Shown one piece after another: positions 15,692 through 23,786 of a DNA stretch of 64,000 nt. The notes under the pieces are model-generated. The model saw only the letters and a program-made list of their open reading frames with translations, was not told the origin of the DNA and did no database searches. The stretch spans positions 124,001 to 188,000 of the forward strand of contig JASGGY010000005.1 of assembly GCA_047602575.1 (NCBI GenBank), in the 5' to 3' direction. Position 1 is the stretch's first letter. Every line of letters starts with the position of its first letter. Made by a program: the position numbers and the translations under genes. This DNA comes from UBA1366 sp047602575 (GTDB taxonomy: Bacteria; Bacillota; Clostridia; Oscillospirales; Ruminococcaceae).

Positions 15692-17081
15692 TATCCTGTT
15701 CACCGGCGGAATGGTTGCGGACAAAAACGGTGTGTGCTGTGCGGGCATCGCCGTCCGTGACGGGAAAATCACCGGTGTTTCGGACAACCCCGCGCTGCTC
15801 GGGGCGGCGCGGAAAACGGTGGATGCGCGCGGAATGCTGATTATGCCGGGTATGATTGACACCCATACGCACATCCGCGGCGGCGGCTTTTCGTATCGGG
15901 AGGATTTTTATACCGGAACACGTGCGGCGGCATCCGGCGGGGTGACGACCGTCCTGGAAATGCCGGGCGGCAGCGCTCCGGTGTCGGAGCCGGCTGCGTT
16001 TGAAGCACGGCTGGCAGAAATGCGGCAGCATTGCGCGGTGGATTTCGGTATGTACGCGGGTGCGGGATTCGATAATCTCTCCGACGTGCCGGCGCTTGCG
16101 CAGTTAGGCGCAATCGGCTTCAAGACATTTTTAAACCAGCCGCTTAAAGGGCGGGAGCATGAGTTCCGGGGGCTTTGCGCGCCGGATGCGGACAGCCTGA
16201 CGCGTGTGATGGAAACAGTTCGGGAAACGGGGCTGACGCTGACGGTACACTGTGAGGATTACGGCATCATCCAAGTTCGCAGCGCGGCGGAGCGCAGCCG
16301 GTCGGCGGGGCAATCGGATCTGGCGGCTTATATGCGTTCCCGCCCACCCGCCGCCGAGATTGCAGCCGTAAAAATCGCGCTTGCCTGTGCCGAAAAAACG
16401 GGTTGCCCGCTCAACGTCGCCCACGTCAGCACGGCGGAAGCGGCGCGGATGATTTCGGCTGCAAAGCGGCGCGGCATGGATGTATGCGCGGAATCTACGA
16501 TGCACTATTTGTTTTACAGCGCGGAGGAAATGGCTGCATACGGTTCTGCCGCGAAAATGAAGCCGCCGTTTCGCGAAGCCGGAGAAGTGCTTGCGCTGAA
16601 GGAACTTCTGTCGTCCGGTGAAATTGACTATCTGGGAAGCGATCACGCGCCCTTTACCGCGGCGGAAAAGCAGTCACCGGCGCTTTGGGACGCGCCGGAC
16701 GGGCTTGCGGGCATTGAGCTGATGTTTCTGCTTCTTCTGGAAGCGGTCAGCCGGGGTGAGGTGACCGTTGCGCGCGCGGCGGAGGTTTCCTCATTCGGTG
16801 CGGCACAACGCTTCGGACTGAAGCATAAGGGGATGCTTCAGCCGGGTTATGACGCGGATCTGGTGATGATACGCAGGAATCTGCCGGGGTATTCCGTGCG
16901 CAGAAGCACGCTGCTGACCAAAGCACAGCACAGCGGTGTGATTTATGAAAACACCGTGCTGCACAATCGGATCGAGCGCGTTTATCAGGGCGGCGTGCCG
17001 GTGATGAACGGAGGGGCAGTCAACACGCATCCCGGAGCGGGACGGTTTCAAACGGGAGAGGGGGAGGCACAAAAATGCTGA
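15681..17081 (+). CDS. Cyclic amidohydrolase (dihydropyrimidinase/allantoinase/hydantoinase family)
   Basis: The ATG at 15681 lies inside the last codons of preA; the product is 466 aa. It is a metal-dependent TIM-barrel amidohydrolase: DTHTHIRGG (HxH, ~58), the carbamylated-Lys region GFKTFLN (~151), VHCEDYG, NVAHVST and GSDHAPF (metal Asp, ~318). Such enzymes open cyclic ureides: dihydrouracil to N-carbamoyl-beta-alanine, hydantoins, or allantoin. The EDFYTGTRAAASGGVTTVLEMP segment looks more allantoinase/dihydroorotase-like than classical dihydropyrimidinase, so the ring substrate is uncertain. Its stop overlaps the M20 enzyme start by 7 nt. Confidence 0.85.
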   Translation: MINDILFTGGMVADKNGVCCAGIAVRDGKITGVSDNPALLGAARKTVDARGMLIMPGMIDTHTHIRGGGFSYREDFYTGTRAAASGGVTTVLEMPGGSAPVSEPAAFEARLAEMRQHCAVDFGMYAGAGFDNLSDVPALAQLGAIGFKTFLNQPLKGREHEFRGLCAPDADSLTRVMETVRETGLTLTVHCEDYGIIQVRSAAERSRSAGQSDLAAYMRSRPPAAEIAAVKIALACAEKTGCPLNVAHVSTAEAARMISAAKRRGMDVCAESTMHYLFYSAEEMAAYGSAAKMKPPFREAGEVLALKELLSSGEIDYLGSDHAPFTAAEKQSPALWDAPDGLAGIELMFLLLLEAVSRGEVTVARAAEVSSFGAAQRFGLKHKGMLQPGYDADLVMIRRNLPGYSVRRSTLLTKAQHSGVIYENTVLHNRIERVYQGGVPVMNGGAVNTHPGAGRFQTGEGEAQKC

Positions 17082-18307
17082 CGGCGAACAAGGAAAGAAT
17101 GCAAGCGCATCTGGAGCAGATTGCCGCCATGACGGAAATACTGGGAGAAATCACACGGCGGACATATTCCGGCGCATGGACCGACGCAGTGGAATATCTC
17201 CGCAGTGCGTTTGAACGCGCCGGTATGACGGTGCGCATGGATACGTTCGGCAACCTGATCGGCAGGTTTAATCCCGCAAATTCGAAGGAAAAGCCACTGG
17301 CAATCGGCTCTCATCTGGACAGCGTGAAAAACGCAGGGAAGTATGACGGTGTTGCCGGTATTGTCGCAGGTCTGGAAATGATTACGATGCTGCACGAGCG
17401 CGGGATTGCGCCGTGCTTTCCGGTGGAGCTGATCGCCACTGCGGATGAGGAGGGCGCAATCTGTCAGAAAGGCTATTTCGGCGCGCGTTTTATGACCGGA
17501 AGTCTGAGCGCTGATGAATGCCTCACCTTCCGCAATGCCGACGGGCTGAACCTTGCGCAGCTTCAAAAGGGCTGTCCGCTTTTTAACGGACTTGTATTCG
17601 GAACGGATGCGGGCTGGGCACGGGATTATTACCGGGGATTTCTGGAGATTCATGTGGAGCAGGGCAGTGTTCTCTGGCGAGCGGAAAAACCGGCTGGGAT
17701 TGTCGTTGGTGTGGTCGGTATCGGGCGGATTTTCGTTACGCTGCGCGGAAGCGCCGATCATGCGGGACCGACGGAAATGCACGGCAGGCAGGATGCGCTT
17801 GCGGCTGCGGCGGCGCTGATTACCGCTGTTTGGAACTTAGGACAGGCGCATAACGGGGAAGCGGTCTGCACCGTCGGCAGGCTGCACAACAGCCCCAATA
17901 TCCACAATGTGATTTCCGGAGAAGCAATATTGGTCATTGACTACCGCGCGCAGGATGACGCACTGGCGCGGCGGCTAGCGGAATCCATGCGGGATGAAAT
18001 CGACCGGATCGCACAGGCTTATTGTGTGACTGCGCAGATTACGGATGAAATCTATACCCCTGTCAAGCGATTTGACGCGGACATGACGGATGCCGTCCGA
18101 AGGCTTGGCATGGATGCGGAGGAGCTGTTTAGCTGGGCTGGTCACGACGCAAAGGCGTTTGCGGAGGTGACGCCCACGGCGATGATTTTTATGCCGAGCG
18201 TCGGCGGAAAAAGCCATAGTCCGGACGAATATACAGCATCGGAAAGCTTTGCGCTGGTTTGTGAAAATGCGGTCAGACTGCTGACGGAGGGAGAATTCGG
18301 TTTATGA
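17075..18307 (+). CDS. M20-family N-carbamoyl amidohydrolase (beta-ureidopropionase/AllC/HyuC type)
   Basis: The 410-aa product is a Zn-dependent hydantoinase/carbamoylase-family amidase. Metal-binding segments are GSHLDSV (~78), KYDGVAGI (~88), TADEEG (~123), EIHVEQG (~190) and KSHSPDEY (~380). The family hydrolyses N-carbamoyl amino acids such as N-carbamoyl-beta-alanine, or allantoate, releasing CO2 and ammonia. It would act directly on the product of the preceding ring-opening enzyme. Overlaps with both neighbours (7 nt before, 4 nt after) indicate tight co-translation. Confidence 0.88.
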   Translation: MLTANKERMQAHLEQIAAMTEILGEITRRTYSGAWTDAVEYLRSAFERAGMTVRMDTFGNLIGRFNPANSKEKPLAIGSHLDSVKNAGKYDGVAGIVAGLEMITMLHERGIAPCFPVELIATADEEGAICQKGYFGARFMTGSLSADECLTFRNADGLNLAQLQKGCPLFNGLVFGTDAGWARDYYRGFLEIHVEQGSVLWRAEKPAGIVVGVVGIGRIFVTLRGSADHAGPTEMHGRQDALAAAAALITAVWNLGQAHNGEAVCTVGRLHNSPNIHNVISGEAILVIDYRAQDDALARRLAESMRDEIDRIAQAYCVTAQITDEIYTPVKRFDADMTDAVRRLGMDAEELFSWAGHDAKAFAEVTPTAMIFMPSVGGKSHSPDEYTASESFALVCENAVRLLTEGEFGL

Positions 18308-19113
18308 GAAAGGTGACGGTCGGCATTGTTCAGACAGCACCGCGGCTGTTGGACACGGCGCATAATTTAAAGCGGGCGGAGCTTGCACTGCGGGAAGCCG
18401 CATGTGCAGGTGCGGATATTGTCTGCCTGCCGGAGCTTTTCGCAAGCGGGTATTATCTCCCGACGCTTGCGGCGCATCTCGATACCCTTGCCGAACCGGC
18501 GGACGGAACGACCGTCCGGACACTCTGCGCGCTCGCCGCAGAGCTGCGGCTTTACGTCGTTGCGGGTGTCATGCTGCGGGAAAGCGACGGTACGGTGAGT
18601 AATGCCGCTGTTTTTATTCACGACAATGGGACGGTTGCGTATTTTTACCGGAAGCAGCATCTGTTCGGGGAGGAAGGGACGTATTTTACTGCTTCGGGCG
18701 GGTACTGTACGGCGGATACGCGGTTCGGGAGAGTCGGTACGATCATTTGTTATGACAACAATTTTCCTGAATCCGCGCGGGCAAATGCGCTGATGGGCGC
18801 AGAGCTGATCCTTTGTCCCTGTGCGTGGCGCGCGGAGGATCGTGACATTTTTAATCTCCTGCTGTCCGCACATGCGTGTGAAAATACCGTTTTTTTCTGC
18901 GCGGTGAATATGGCGGCGAAATTTGAATCGCTCACATTGTTCGGCGGCAGCCGGCTTGTGAATCCACGCGGTCAGGTTATCGCCGAATGCGGCAGCAGAG
19001 AACAGCTGCTGTGCTGCGAGATCGATCTGGATGACATTGACCGCCACCGCGCCGCGATGCCGTTCCTGCGGGATCGGAAGCCGTCGTTGTACCATCGCAC
19101 ATTCGGCACTTAA
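18304..19113 (+). CDS. Nitrilase-superfamily carbon-nitrogen hydrolase
   Basis: The 269-aa protein overlaps the M20 gene by 4 nt (ATGA). It carries the catalytic Glu-Lys-Cys triad of the superfamily: LPELFASGYY (~43), YRKQHLFGEE (~115) and GTIICYDNNFPE (~146). Branches include beta-ureidopropionase, N-carbamylputrescine amidase and omega-amidase. Because the preceding gene already offers a carbamoylase, this one could be a second carbamoylase with another specificity or an amidase. It is the last gene of the island; the tRNA-Pro promoter begins 27 nt after its stop. Confidence 0.87.
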   Translation: MRKVTVGIVQTAPRLLDTAHNLKRAELALREAACAGADIVCLPELFASGYYLPTLAAHLDTLAEPADGTTVRTLCALAAELRLYVVAGVMLRESDGTVSNAAVFIHDNGTVAYFYRKQHLFGEEGTYFTASGGYCTADTRFGRVGTIICYDNNFPESARANALMGAELILCPCAWRAEDRDIFNLLLSAHACENTVFFCAVNMAAKFESLTLFGGSRLVNPRGQVIAECGSREQLLCCEIDLDDIDRHRAAMPFLRDRKPSLYHRTFGT

Positions 19114-19139
19114 AAACGCCGAAAATTCGCCCGCAGCGA

Positions 19140-19168
19140 TTGACAAACCGCGCCAAACTGTGTATAAT
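19140..19168 (+). promoter_or_regulatory. Perfect consensus promoter of tRNA-Pro
   Basis: TTGACA (19140-19145), 17-bp spacer and TATAAT (19163-19168) match sigma-A consensus at all twelve positions, about 30 bp before the tRNA. A small hairpin (TGCCGC / GCGGCA) lies in the leader. Confidence 0.85.
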
Positions 19169-19199
19169 AAATAAGTTGCCGCAGATTTTTGCGGCACAT

Positions 19200-19276
19200 C
19201 GGGGCGTAGCTCAGTTTGGTAGAGTGCTTGGTTTGGGACCAAGATGCCGCAGGTTCGAGTCCTGTCGCCCCGACCA
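19200..19276 (+). tRNA. tRNA-Pro (anticodon TGG)
   Basis: The 77-nt cloverleaf has acceptor arms CGGGGCG / CGCCCCG and a D arm (GCTC / GAGT). The anticodon stem CTTGG / CCAAG encloses TTTGGGA, with TGG at positions 34-36. A T arm contains TTCGAGT, and CCA is encoded at the 3' end. Confidence 0.97.
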
Positions 19277-19284
19277 GCGTCGGA

Positions 19285-19321
19285 CGATGTTGAATCTTGA
19301 AAAAGCTTCAACATCGTTTTT
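19285..19321 (+). terminator. Terminator of tRNA-Pro
   Basis: A perfect 10-bp stem (CGATGTTGAA / TTCAACATCG) with a 12-nt loop is followed by five Ts, eight bases after the CCA end. Confidence 0.92.
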
Positions 19322-19380
19322 GTTATGTGTTAAATTCAGTACGAATATAGGGCGATTTATTTATTGGACTGGAGGTTTAT

Positions 19381-20157
19381 ATGGACTGGAAAAAGGAAAG
19401 CGAAATGTTTAATCAAATGGCAGACTATTATAATGAATACAGACCGAATTATCCCAGTGAAATAATTGATACAATTGTGAAAAGGGCAAATTTATCCGCC
19501 GGTTCAAAACTATTGAAAATAGGTTCGTGTAGCGGTAAAGCCACAGCTCAATTTGCGGATTTCGAATTCAATATGCTCTGCATTGACCCTGGGGCGGATC
19601 TGGTCAAGAAAGGGAATGAGCGGTTTAAAGGCAAAAACATTTCATTTGTTGTTTCACGGTTTGAGGATTATAACGCACCATTAGAATATTTTGATGCGAT
19701 CATTTCTGCACAAGCATTTCATTGGATACCCAAACCTGCCGGTTATGAAAAATGTGCGAGAACACTAAAAAATGGCGCTTATCTGGCGCCATTTTGGAAT
19801 ATAGAAATGATAAAAGACACCGATTTTGATAAGGCGCTTCTTGAAATTATGTACAAGTACAATGCATTTACTTCCAGTATACCGGAAGTGGATTATAATA
19901 AACGGATGGAATCTATATCTAACGAAATCGCTCAAAGCGGCTTTTTTTCTCATCTAGAGGTATTTCACTCACATTGGGAAAAGGATTATTCTGCTGCTGA
20001 ATATTTTGGGTTTGTGTCGACCGGAAATGTATTTGTTCAGAATACTGATGAAATAAAAAAGGCTTGTTATGAGGAACTCAACCAACTGGCGGCGAGGTAT
20101 AATGGAATCATTAAACGGCATTACATATGTGAGCTTTATGTAGCAAAAAAATTATAA
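19381..20157 (+). CDS. Class I SAM-dependent methyltransferase, AT-rich
   Basis: The 258-aa protein follows GGAGG. The N-terminal QMADYYNEYRPNYP and LLKIGSCSGKAT (a variant of the glycine-rich SAM motif I, normally LEIGCGTG) identify a Methyltransf_11/25-type fold. A second motif, FDAIISAQAFHWI, is also typical. The substrate cannot be told. Base composition is clearly more AT-rich than the island before it, and it sits directly after tRNA-Pro, so acquisition by horizontal transfer is likely. Confidence 0.85.
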   Translation: MDWKKESEMFNQMADYYNEYRPNYPSEIIDTIVKRANLSAGSKLLKIGSCSGKATAQFADFEFNMLCIDPGADLVKKGNERFKGKNISFVVSRFEDYNAPLEYFDAIISAQAFHWIPKPAGYEKCARTLKNGAYLAPFWNIEMIKDTDFDKALLEIMYKYNAFTSSIPEVDYNKRMESISNEIAQSGFFSHLEVFHSHWEKDYSAAEYFGFVSTGNVFVQNTDEIKKACYEELNQLAARYNGIIKRHYICELYVAKKL

Positions 20158-20192
20158 TAAGTTTCAGAAAAGCAAAGGTCTCCCTCATTATC

Positions 20193-20221
20193 TTGACACG
20201 CTTCACTTATTCGAATATAAT
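20193..20221 (+). promoter_or_regulatory. Perfect consensus promoter of the DUF1848 gene
   Basis: TTGACA (20193-20198), 17-bp spacer, TATAAT (20216-20221), 93 bp before the start codon. Confidence 0.8.
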
Positions 20222-20314
20222 TATGTAGGATACATTCGAGGAGATTATCCATTGGTTTGTGAATTTCGATGAAAGTGGGCATAAGTATTACTAATTGAAG
20301 GTGGATCACTGATT

Positions 20315-21277
20315 ATGATTATTTCTGCATCAAGAAGAACTGATATCCCTTGTTATTATTCTGAATGGTTTATTAAACGTCTGCAAGCCGGTTATGTTTT
20401 GACAAGAAATCCTATGAATCATTCGCAAGTGAGTCGAGTTTCATTATTAAATGATGTTGTTGATTGTATTGTTTTTTGGACAAAGGATGCAATTAATATA
20501 GTAAATAAATTGAAATACATTGATGAACTGGGATATAAATATTGTTTTCAATATACGATAACTCCTTATGGCATTGATATTGAAAAAAATCTACGCCCCA
20601 AGAATCAGATTATTGATAACTTTAAATTTCTTAGCTCTTTACTTGGCAGACATCGTATGGTTTGGAGATATGATCCTATAATTGTGAATGAGGACTATAC
20701 CGTCGATTATCACAAGGAATATTTTGAAAAAATGTGCGAGTGTCTTTCCCCTTATACTGAAAGGGTGATAATTAGCTTTGTTGATTTATATGCCAAAATT
20801 CGTTTGAAAGGAATTCATGAAATATCATTGGAGATAATAGAAGACCTTTCCGAAACACTCGGAGCAACTGCGCGAAAACATAACATCATCATTCAAAGCT
20901 GCTGTGAAAATTATGATCTTACAAAATTTAGTATTCACAAAGGCGGTTGCATTGATCTGTCCGTAATCGAAAGGGTTTGCGGCTATAAATTGAATCTCAA
21001 ACCAGATAAGGGACAAAGGAAAAATTGTAATTGCATAGAGAGTATTGATATTGGTGCATATAATACTTGTCTTAATAATTGTTTGTATTGTTATGCAAAT
21101 TTCAGCGAAGAAACAGTAAAGTCAAATTATTCAAGTCATCAAGCATCCGCAGAGTTTCTTCTGGGAGAAAGAAAACCAACGGATATTGTTTATGACAGAA
21201 AGCAAAAGAGCAGCAGAAATGAATCATACGATTTTCACAATAGAGGTAATGTATGTCAGTTTCCACTTAAAAGATAA
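20315..21277 (+). CDS. DUF1848 family protein
   Basis: The 320-aa product starts with the family's typical MIISASRRTDIPCYYSEWF and contains VFWTKDAINI, MVWRYDPII and a Cys-rich C-terminal half. The cysteines include QSCCENYD, KNCNCIES, and NTCLNNCLYCYAN, which ends in a CxxC like that of radical-SAM or Fe-S proteins. No function is established for the family. AAGGTGG precedes the ATG. The gene is strongly AT-rich and shares the foreign-looking islet with the methyltransferase upstream. No terminator was recognised in the 107 bp after it. Confidence 0.85.
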   Translation: MIISASRRTDIPCYYSEWFIKRLQAGYVLTRNPMNHSQVSRVSLLNDVVDCIVFWTKDAINIVNKLKYIDELGYKYCFQYTITPYGIDIEKNLRPKNQIIDNFKFLSSLLGRHRMVWRYDPIIVNEDYTVDYHKEYFEKMCECLSPYTERVIISFVDLYAKIRLKGIHEISLEIIEDLSETLGATARKHNIIIQSCCENYDLTKFSIHKGGCIDLSVIERVCGYKLNLKPDKGQRKNCNCIESIDIGAYNTCLNNCLYCYANFSEETVKSNYSSHQASAEFLLGERKPTDIVYDRKQKSSRNESYDFHNRGNVCQFPLKR

Positions 21278-21384
21278 CACACCCAATAAAGATTTTCTTA
21301 CGTATCTTTTTCATCGTACCATGTCTTACACAGTGTTCTTATGAAAACTGAAAATGTTAAACCATTTATCGTCGCGGCTTCCTC

Positions 21385-22071
21385 CTATTTGACCTCCCAA
21401 TTCTGCGCATTAATCATGCGGCTTAGCTCCTTAAGCCGCTTTTGCCGTTCCCGCCAATCGGGGAGAATCGCTTCGACCTGCGTCCAAAACTTGTCGGAAT
21501 GGTTCATTTGCTTGATGTGCGCCAGCTCGTGTACAACCACAAGGTCAATGATTTCATCCGGCGCTAAAATCAACCGCCATGAAAAATTCACGTTTTTATT
21601 TGCGCTCATGCTGCCCCAACGCGTTTTCGCGGAATTGATTTTCAAATTGGCGACCGTCACGCCCATGATTTTTTGGAAATGCGCGACGCGCTCGGTCAAA
21701 AAACGCTTCGCCAGCAGCTTGTAAATCTGAATGACCGCTAGTTTCACACGCTCCGCAGGCAAATTCGGCGGCAGAAAAAAACAAAGCGCCGCTTCGTCAA
21801 ACCCCGCGCGGTTTCCGGGGCGGGCAACAATCGGGTAGTCCTTTCCGCGATAACAGACAAGGCTGCCGTAATCAAGACAGAACGCCGCGCGTTGTTCGGT
21901 CAGCGCTTTTTGCTTTTCAAGCTGCGCCGCAATCCAGTTTTCTTTGGAAGCGACAAATTCGTCGATGCGGGCTTTTGAAACCGTCAGCGGCGCACGAACC
22001 TCCACCCCGCCCCCGCACACATACAGCGCGATGGTTTTCCGCCTGCTGCGGGTCAGCTTATAGGCGATCAA
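21385..22071 (-). CDS. YgjP-like zinc metallopeptidase (M48-related, DUF45)
   Basis: The 228-aa protein begins at a TTG that overlaps the stop of the DUF1294 gene. The C-terminal part has VVVHELAHIKQMNHSDKFW (~178), where HExxH supplies two zinc ligands and the catalytic Glu, and INSAKTRWGSMS, a signature of the YgjP/WLM-like family. The N-terminal half is a predicted beta-rich region. Members are thought to be cytosolic proteases; targets are not established. Confidence 0.87.
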   Translation of the reverse strand: MIAYKLTRSRRKTIALYVCGGGVEVRAPLTVSKARIDEFVASKENWIAAQLEKQKALTEQRAAFCLDYGSLVCYRGKDYPIVARPGNRAGFDEAALCFFLPPNLPAERVKLAVIQIYKLLAKRFLTERVAHFQKIMGVTVANLKINSAKTRWGSMSANKNVNFSWRLILAPDEIIDLVVVHELAHIKQMNHSDKFWTQVEAILPDWRERQKRLKELSRMINAQNWEVK

Positions 22072-22352
22072 AGGAGATTCCTCCCATGCAAAACCACAAG
22101 CACTGCTGCGATTTGTAACACCATAATCAGCGGAATGCCCGCCATGAACTTGAGGTGTCTGGTTTTGTGCCGGACTGCGAGCATGGTCAGCAACATGGCG
22201 ACCGAACCGCCGATCGCGGACACAATTAGCAGGGTTCGTTCGCGCACGCGCCGATGTCGTTTTTTTGCAGCGCGCTTGTCATGCACGGTGAGAACCGCCG
22301 CAAACAGACTGATGCCGCAAAGATAAGCAAATAAGTAGTTCAATCTCAACAT
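22068..22352 (-). CDS. DUF1294 family small membrane protein
   Basis: The 94-aa protein has three hydrophobic stretches (~5-20, ~42-60, ~72-88) and the DKRAAKKRHRRVRERTLL segment that defines DUF1294. Function is unknown. It overlaps the start of the metallopeptidase gene by 4 nt, so translation of the pair is coupled. Confidence 0.85.
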   Translation of the reverse strand: MLRLNYLFAYLCGISLFAAVLTVHDKRAAKKRHRRVRERTLLIVSAIGGSVAMLLTMLAVRHKTRHLKFMAGIPLIMVLQIAAVLVVLHGRNLL

Positions 22353-22398
22353 TCCTTCGATTTTCTGTCATTGTTTATAAAAAATAAATCCCGCCGTT

Positions 22399-22416
22399 CG
22401 TAGGGCGCGCCCTACG
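22399..22416. repeat. 18-bp perfect palindrome between DUF1294 and MATE genes
   Basis: CGTAGGGCG followed by CGCCCTACG reads the same on both strands. It lies between the start of the DUF1294 gene and the end of the MATE gene and could form a cruciform or a transcript-end hairpin. Confidence 0.5.
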
Positions 22417-22437
22417 GGGTTGAACAATATGCGCGGG

Positions 22438-23784
22438 TCATTCGGTTGCGCATTTTCCCAGCCATTTTTTCTGCTTATACCGCAGCATACTCATGCCCGC
22501 GGTCAGAACCCACGTGATGCAGGTCGTCGTCCATACCGTCCAGAAGCCGAACGCGGGAATATGCACAAGCAGCAGCGAGAACCCGACTCTGCCGACGACC
22601 TCGACAAAGCCGTTGATCAGCGCGTAGCTTGTGTCACCCGCGCCGTTGAGAAAGCCGCGTGTTGTGTGAATTGCGCCGAGGAATAAATAGAAGCAAGCCG
22701 TCATGCGCAGCGCGCCCGCGCCGATCCGGATTACATCGGGGTCCGACACGAAGATACCCACGAGGTGGTTTGCCAGAAGCAGGAACACCGTCATCACCGT
22801 CACCGCGATGCCGGCTGAAATGGCAAAGCCTGCGTGAAAGCCCTTGACGGCGCGCTTAACTTCCCTCGCGCCGATGTTCTGCGCGACAAACGCCGAAATC
22901 GCCGCGTTGAGGGACGCAAATGGCTGCTGCACAAATTGCTCGATGCGCATCGACACCGTATAAGCTGCCATCACCGTTTCGCCGAAGCCGTTTGTCACGC
23001 GCTGCAGCATGACCATCGAAACCGCAATCAGCGCGTTTTGCGCGGCGATCGGTAAGCCCATTTTCATACAGCGCAGCGCGTAGGGCTTTTCGATTTTCAG
23101 ATGGGCGGCGGTGAGCTTGAAATGCGGGTTTTTGGTGAACGCGTAAATAATACTTGCCGCGGCGGAAACGGTCTGCGAAAGCACCGTTCCCCATGCCGCG
23201 CCCGCCACACTGAAGTCGAGCACAATCACAAACAGCAGCTCGAGAATGACATTGAGCACGCTCGCGAGCATCAGGAAAAACAGCGGCGTTTTCGCGTCGC
23301 CGAACGCGCGCATTGCCGACGCGATCCAGTTGTAAGCCGCCACGGCAATCGTGCCGCCGCAGGTGATGTGCATGAATTGCGCGGAAGACTCGATCAGCGC
23401 ATCGGGCGTTCTGAGCGCTTGCAGAATCGGGTGAGTGAAAAAGACGGACAGCAGGCTGATCAATATGCCGAAAACGCCCGTGACAAAGGCGGAGTTGACA
23501 ATCGCGGCTTTGTACCCCGCTTCGTTTCCCGCGCCGAAAAACTGGGCAATCAGCACCCCTGCGCCGATTGACAAGCCAAGGCACAGCGCATAGAACAGAT
23601 ACGTGACCGACCCCGTCGCCCCGATCGCGGCAATCGCATCCGCGCCGAGGTGCTTTCCGACGACAATGGAGTCCACCACGTTATAAAGCTGCTGAAACAC
23701 ATTGCCGACAAGCAGGGGCAGTGAGAACCGGACGATGTGTCCGATTTCACTGCCCTGTGTCATATTTCTGGAGAACAAACGCAT
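22438..23784 (-). CDS. MATE-family multidrug/organic cation efflux transporter
   Basis: The 448-aa protein has about twelve membrane segments in two MatE repeats. The first repeat begins IGHIVRFSLPLLVGNVFQQLYNVVDSIVVGKHLGADAIAAIGATG, sequence typical of the family (segments quoted in pieces: LPLLVGNVFQQLYN, DSIVVGKHLG). Such proteins export cationic drugs or metabolites with Na+ or H+. Its start lies 2 nt after the stop of the GH59 gene on the same strand, so it is probably co-expressed with that enzyme. Confidence 0.93.
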   Translation of the reverse strand: MRLFSRNMTQGSEIGHIVRFSLPLLVGNVFQQLYNVVDSIVVGKHLGADAIAAIGATGSVTYLFYALCLGLSIGAGVLIAQFFGAGNEAGYKAAIVNSAFVTGVFGILISLLSVFFTHPILQALRTPDALIESSAQFMHITCGGTIAVAAYNWIASAMRAFGDAKTPLFFLMLASVLNVILELLFVIVLDFSVAGAAWGTVLSQTVSAAASIIYAFTKNPHFKLTAAHLKIEKPYALRCMKMGLPIAAQNALIAVSMVMLQRVTNGFGETVMAAYTVSMRIEQFVQQPFASLNAAISAFVAQNIGAREVKRAVKGFHAGFAISAGIAVTVMTVFLLLANHLVGIFVSDPDVIRIGAGALRMTACFYLFLGAIHTTRGFLNGAGDTSYALINGFVEVVGRVGFSLLLVHIPAFGFWTVWTTTCITWVLTAGMSMLRYKQKKWLGKCATE

Positions 23785-23786
23785 GA

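Noticed and set aside
18367..19314. 315-aa minus-strand frame across the nitrilase gene and tRNA
   Set aside because: It overlaps a complete nitrilase gene and the tRNA-Pro, so it cannot be a real gene.
19277..22400. Integrated element with attR copy of the tRNA-Pro 3' end
   Set aside because: No second copy of the tRNA end and no integrase were seen, so a defined element cannot be claimed.
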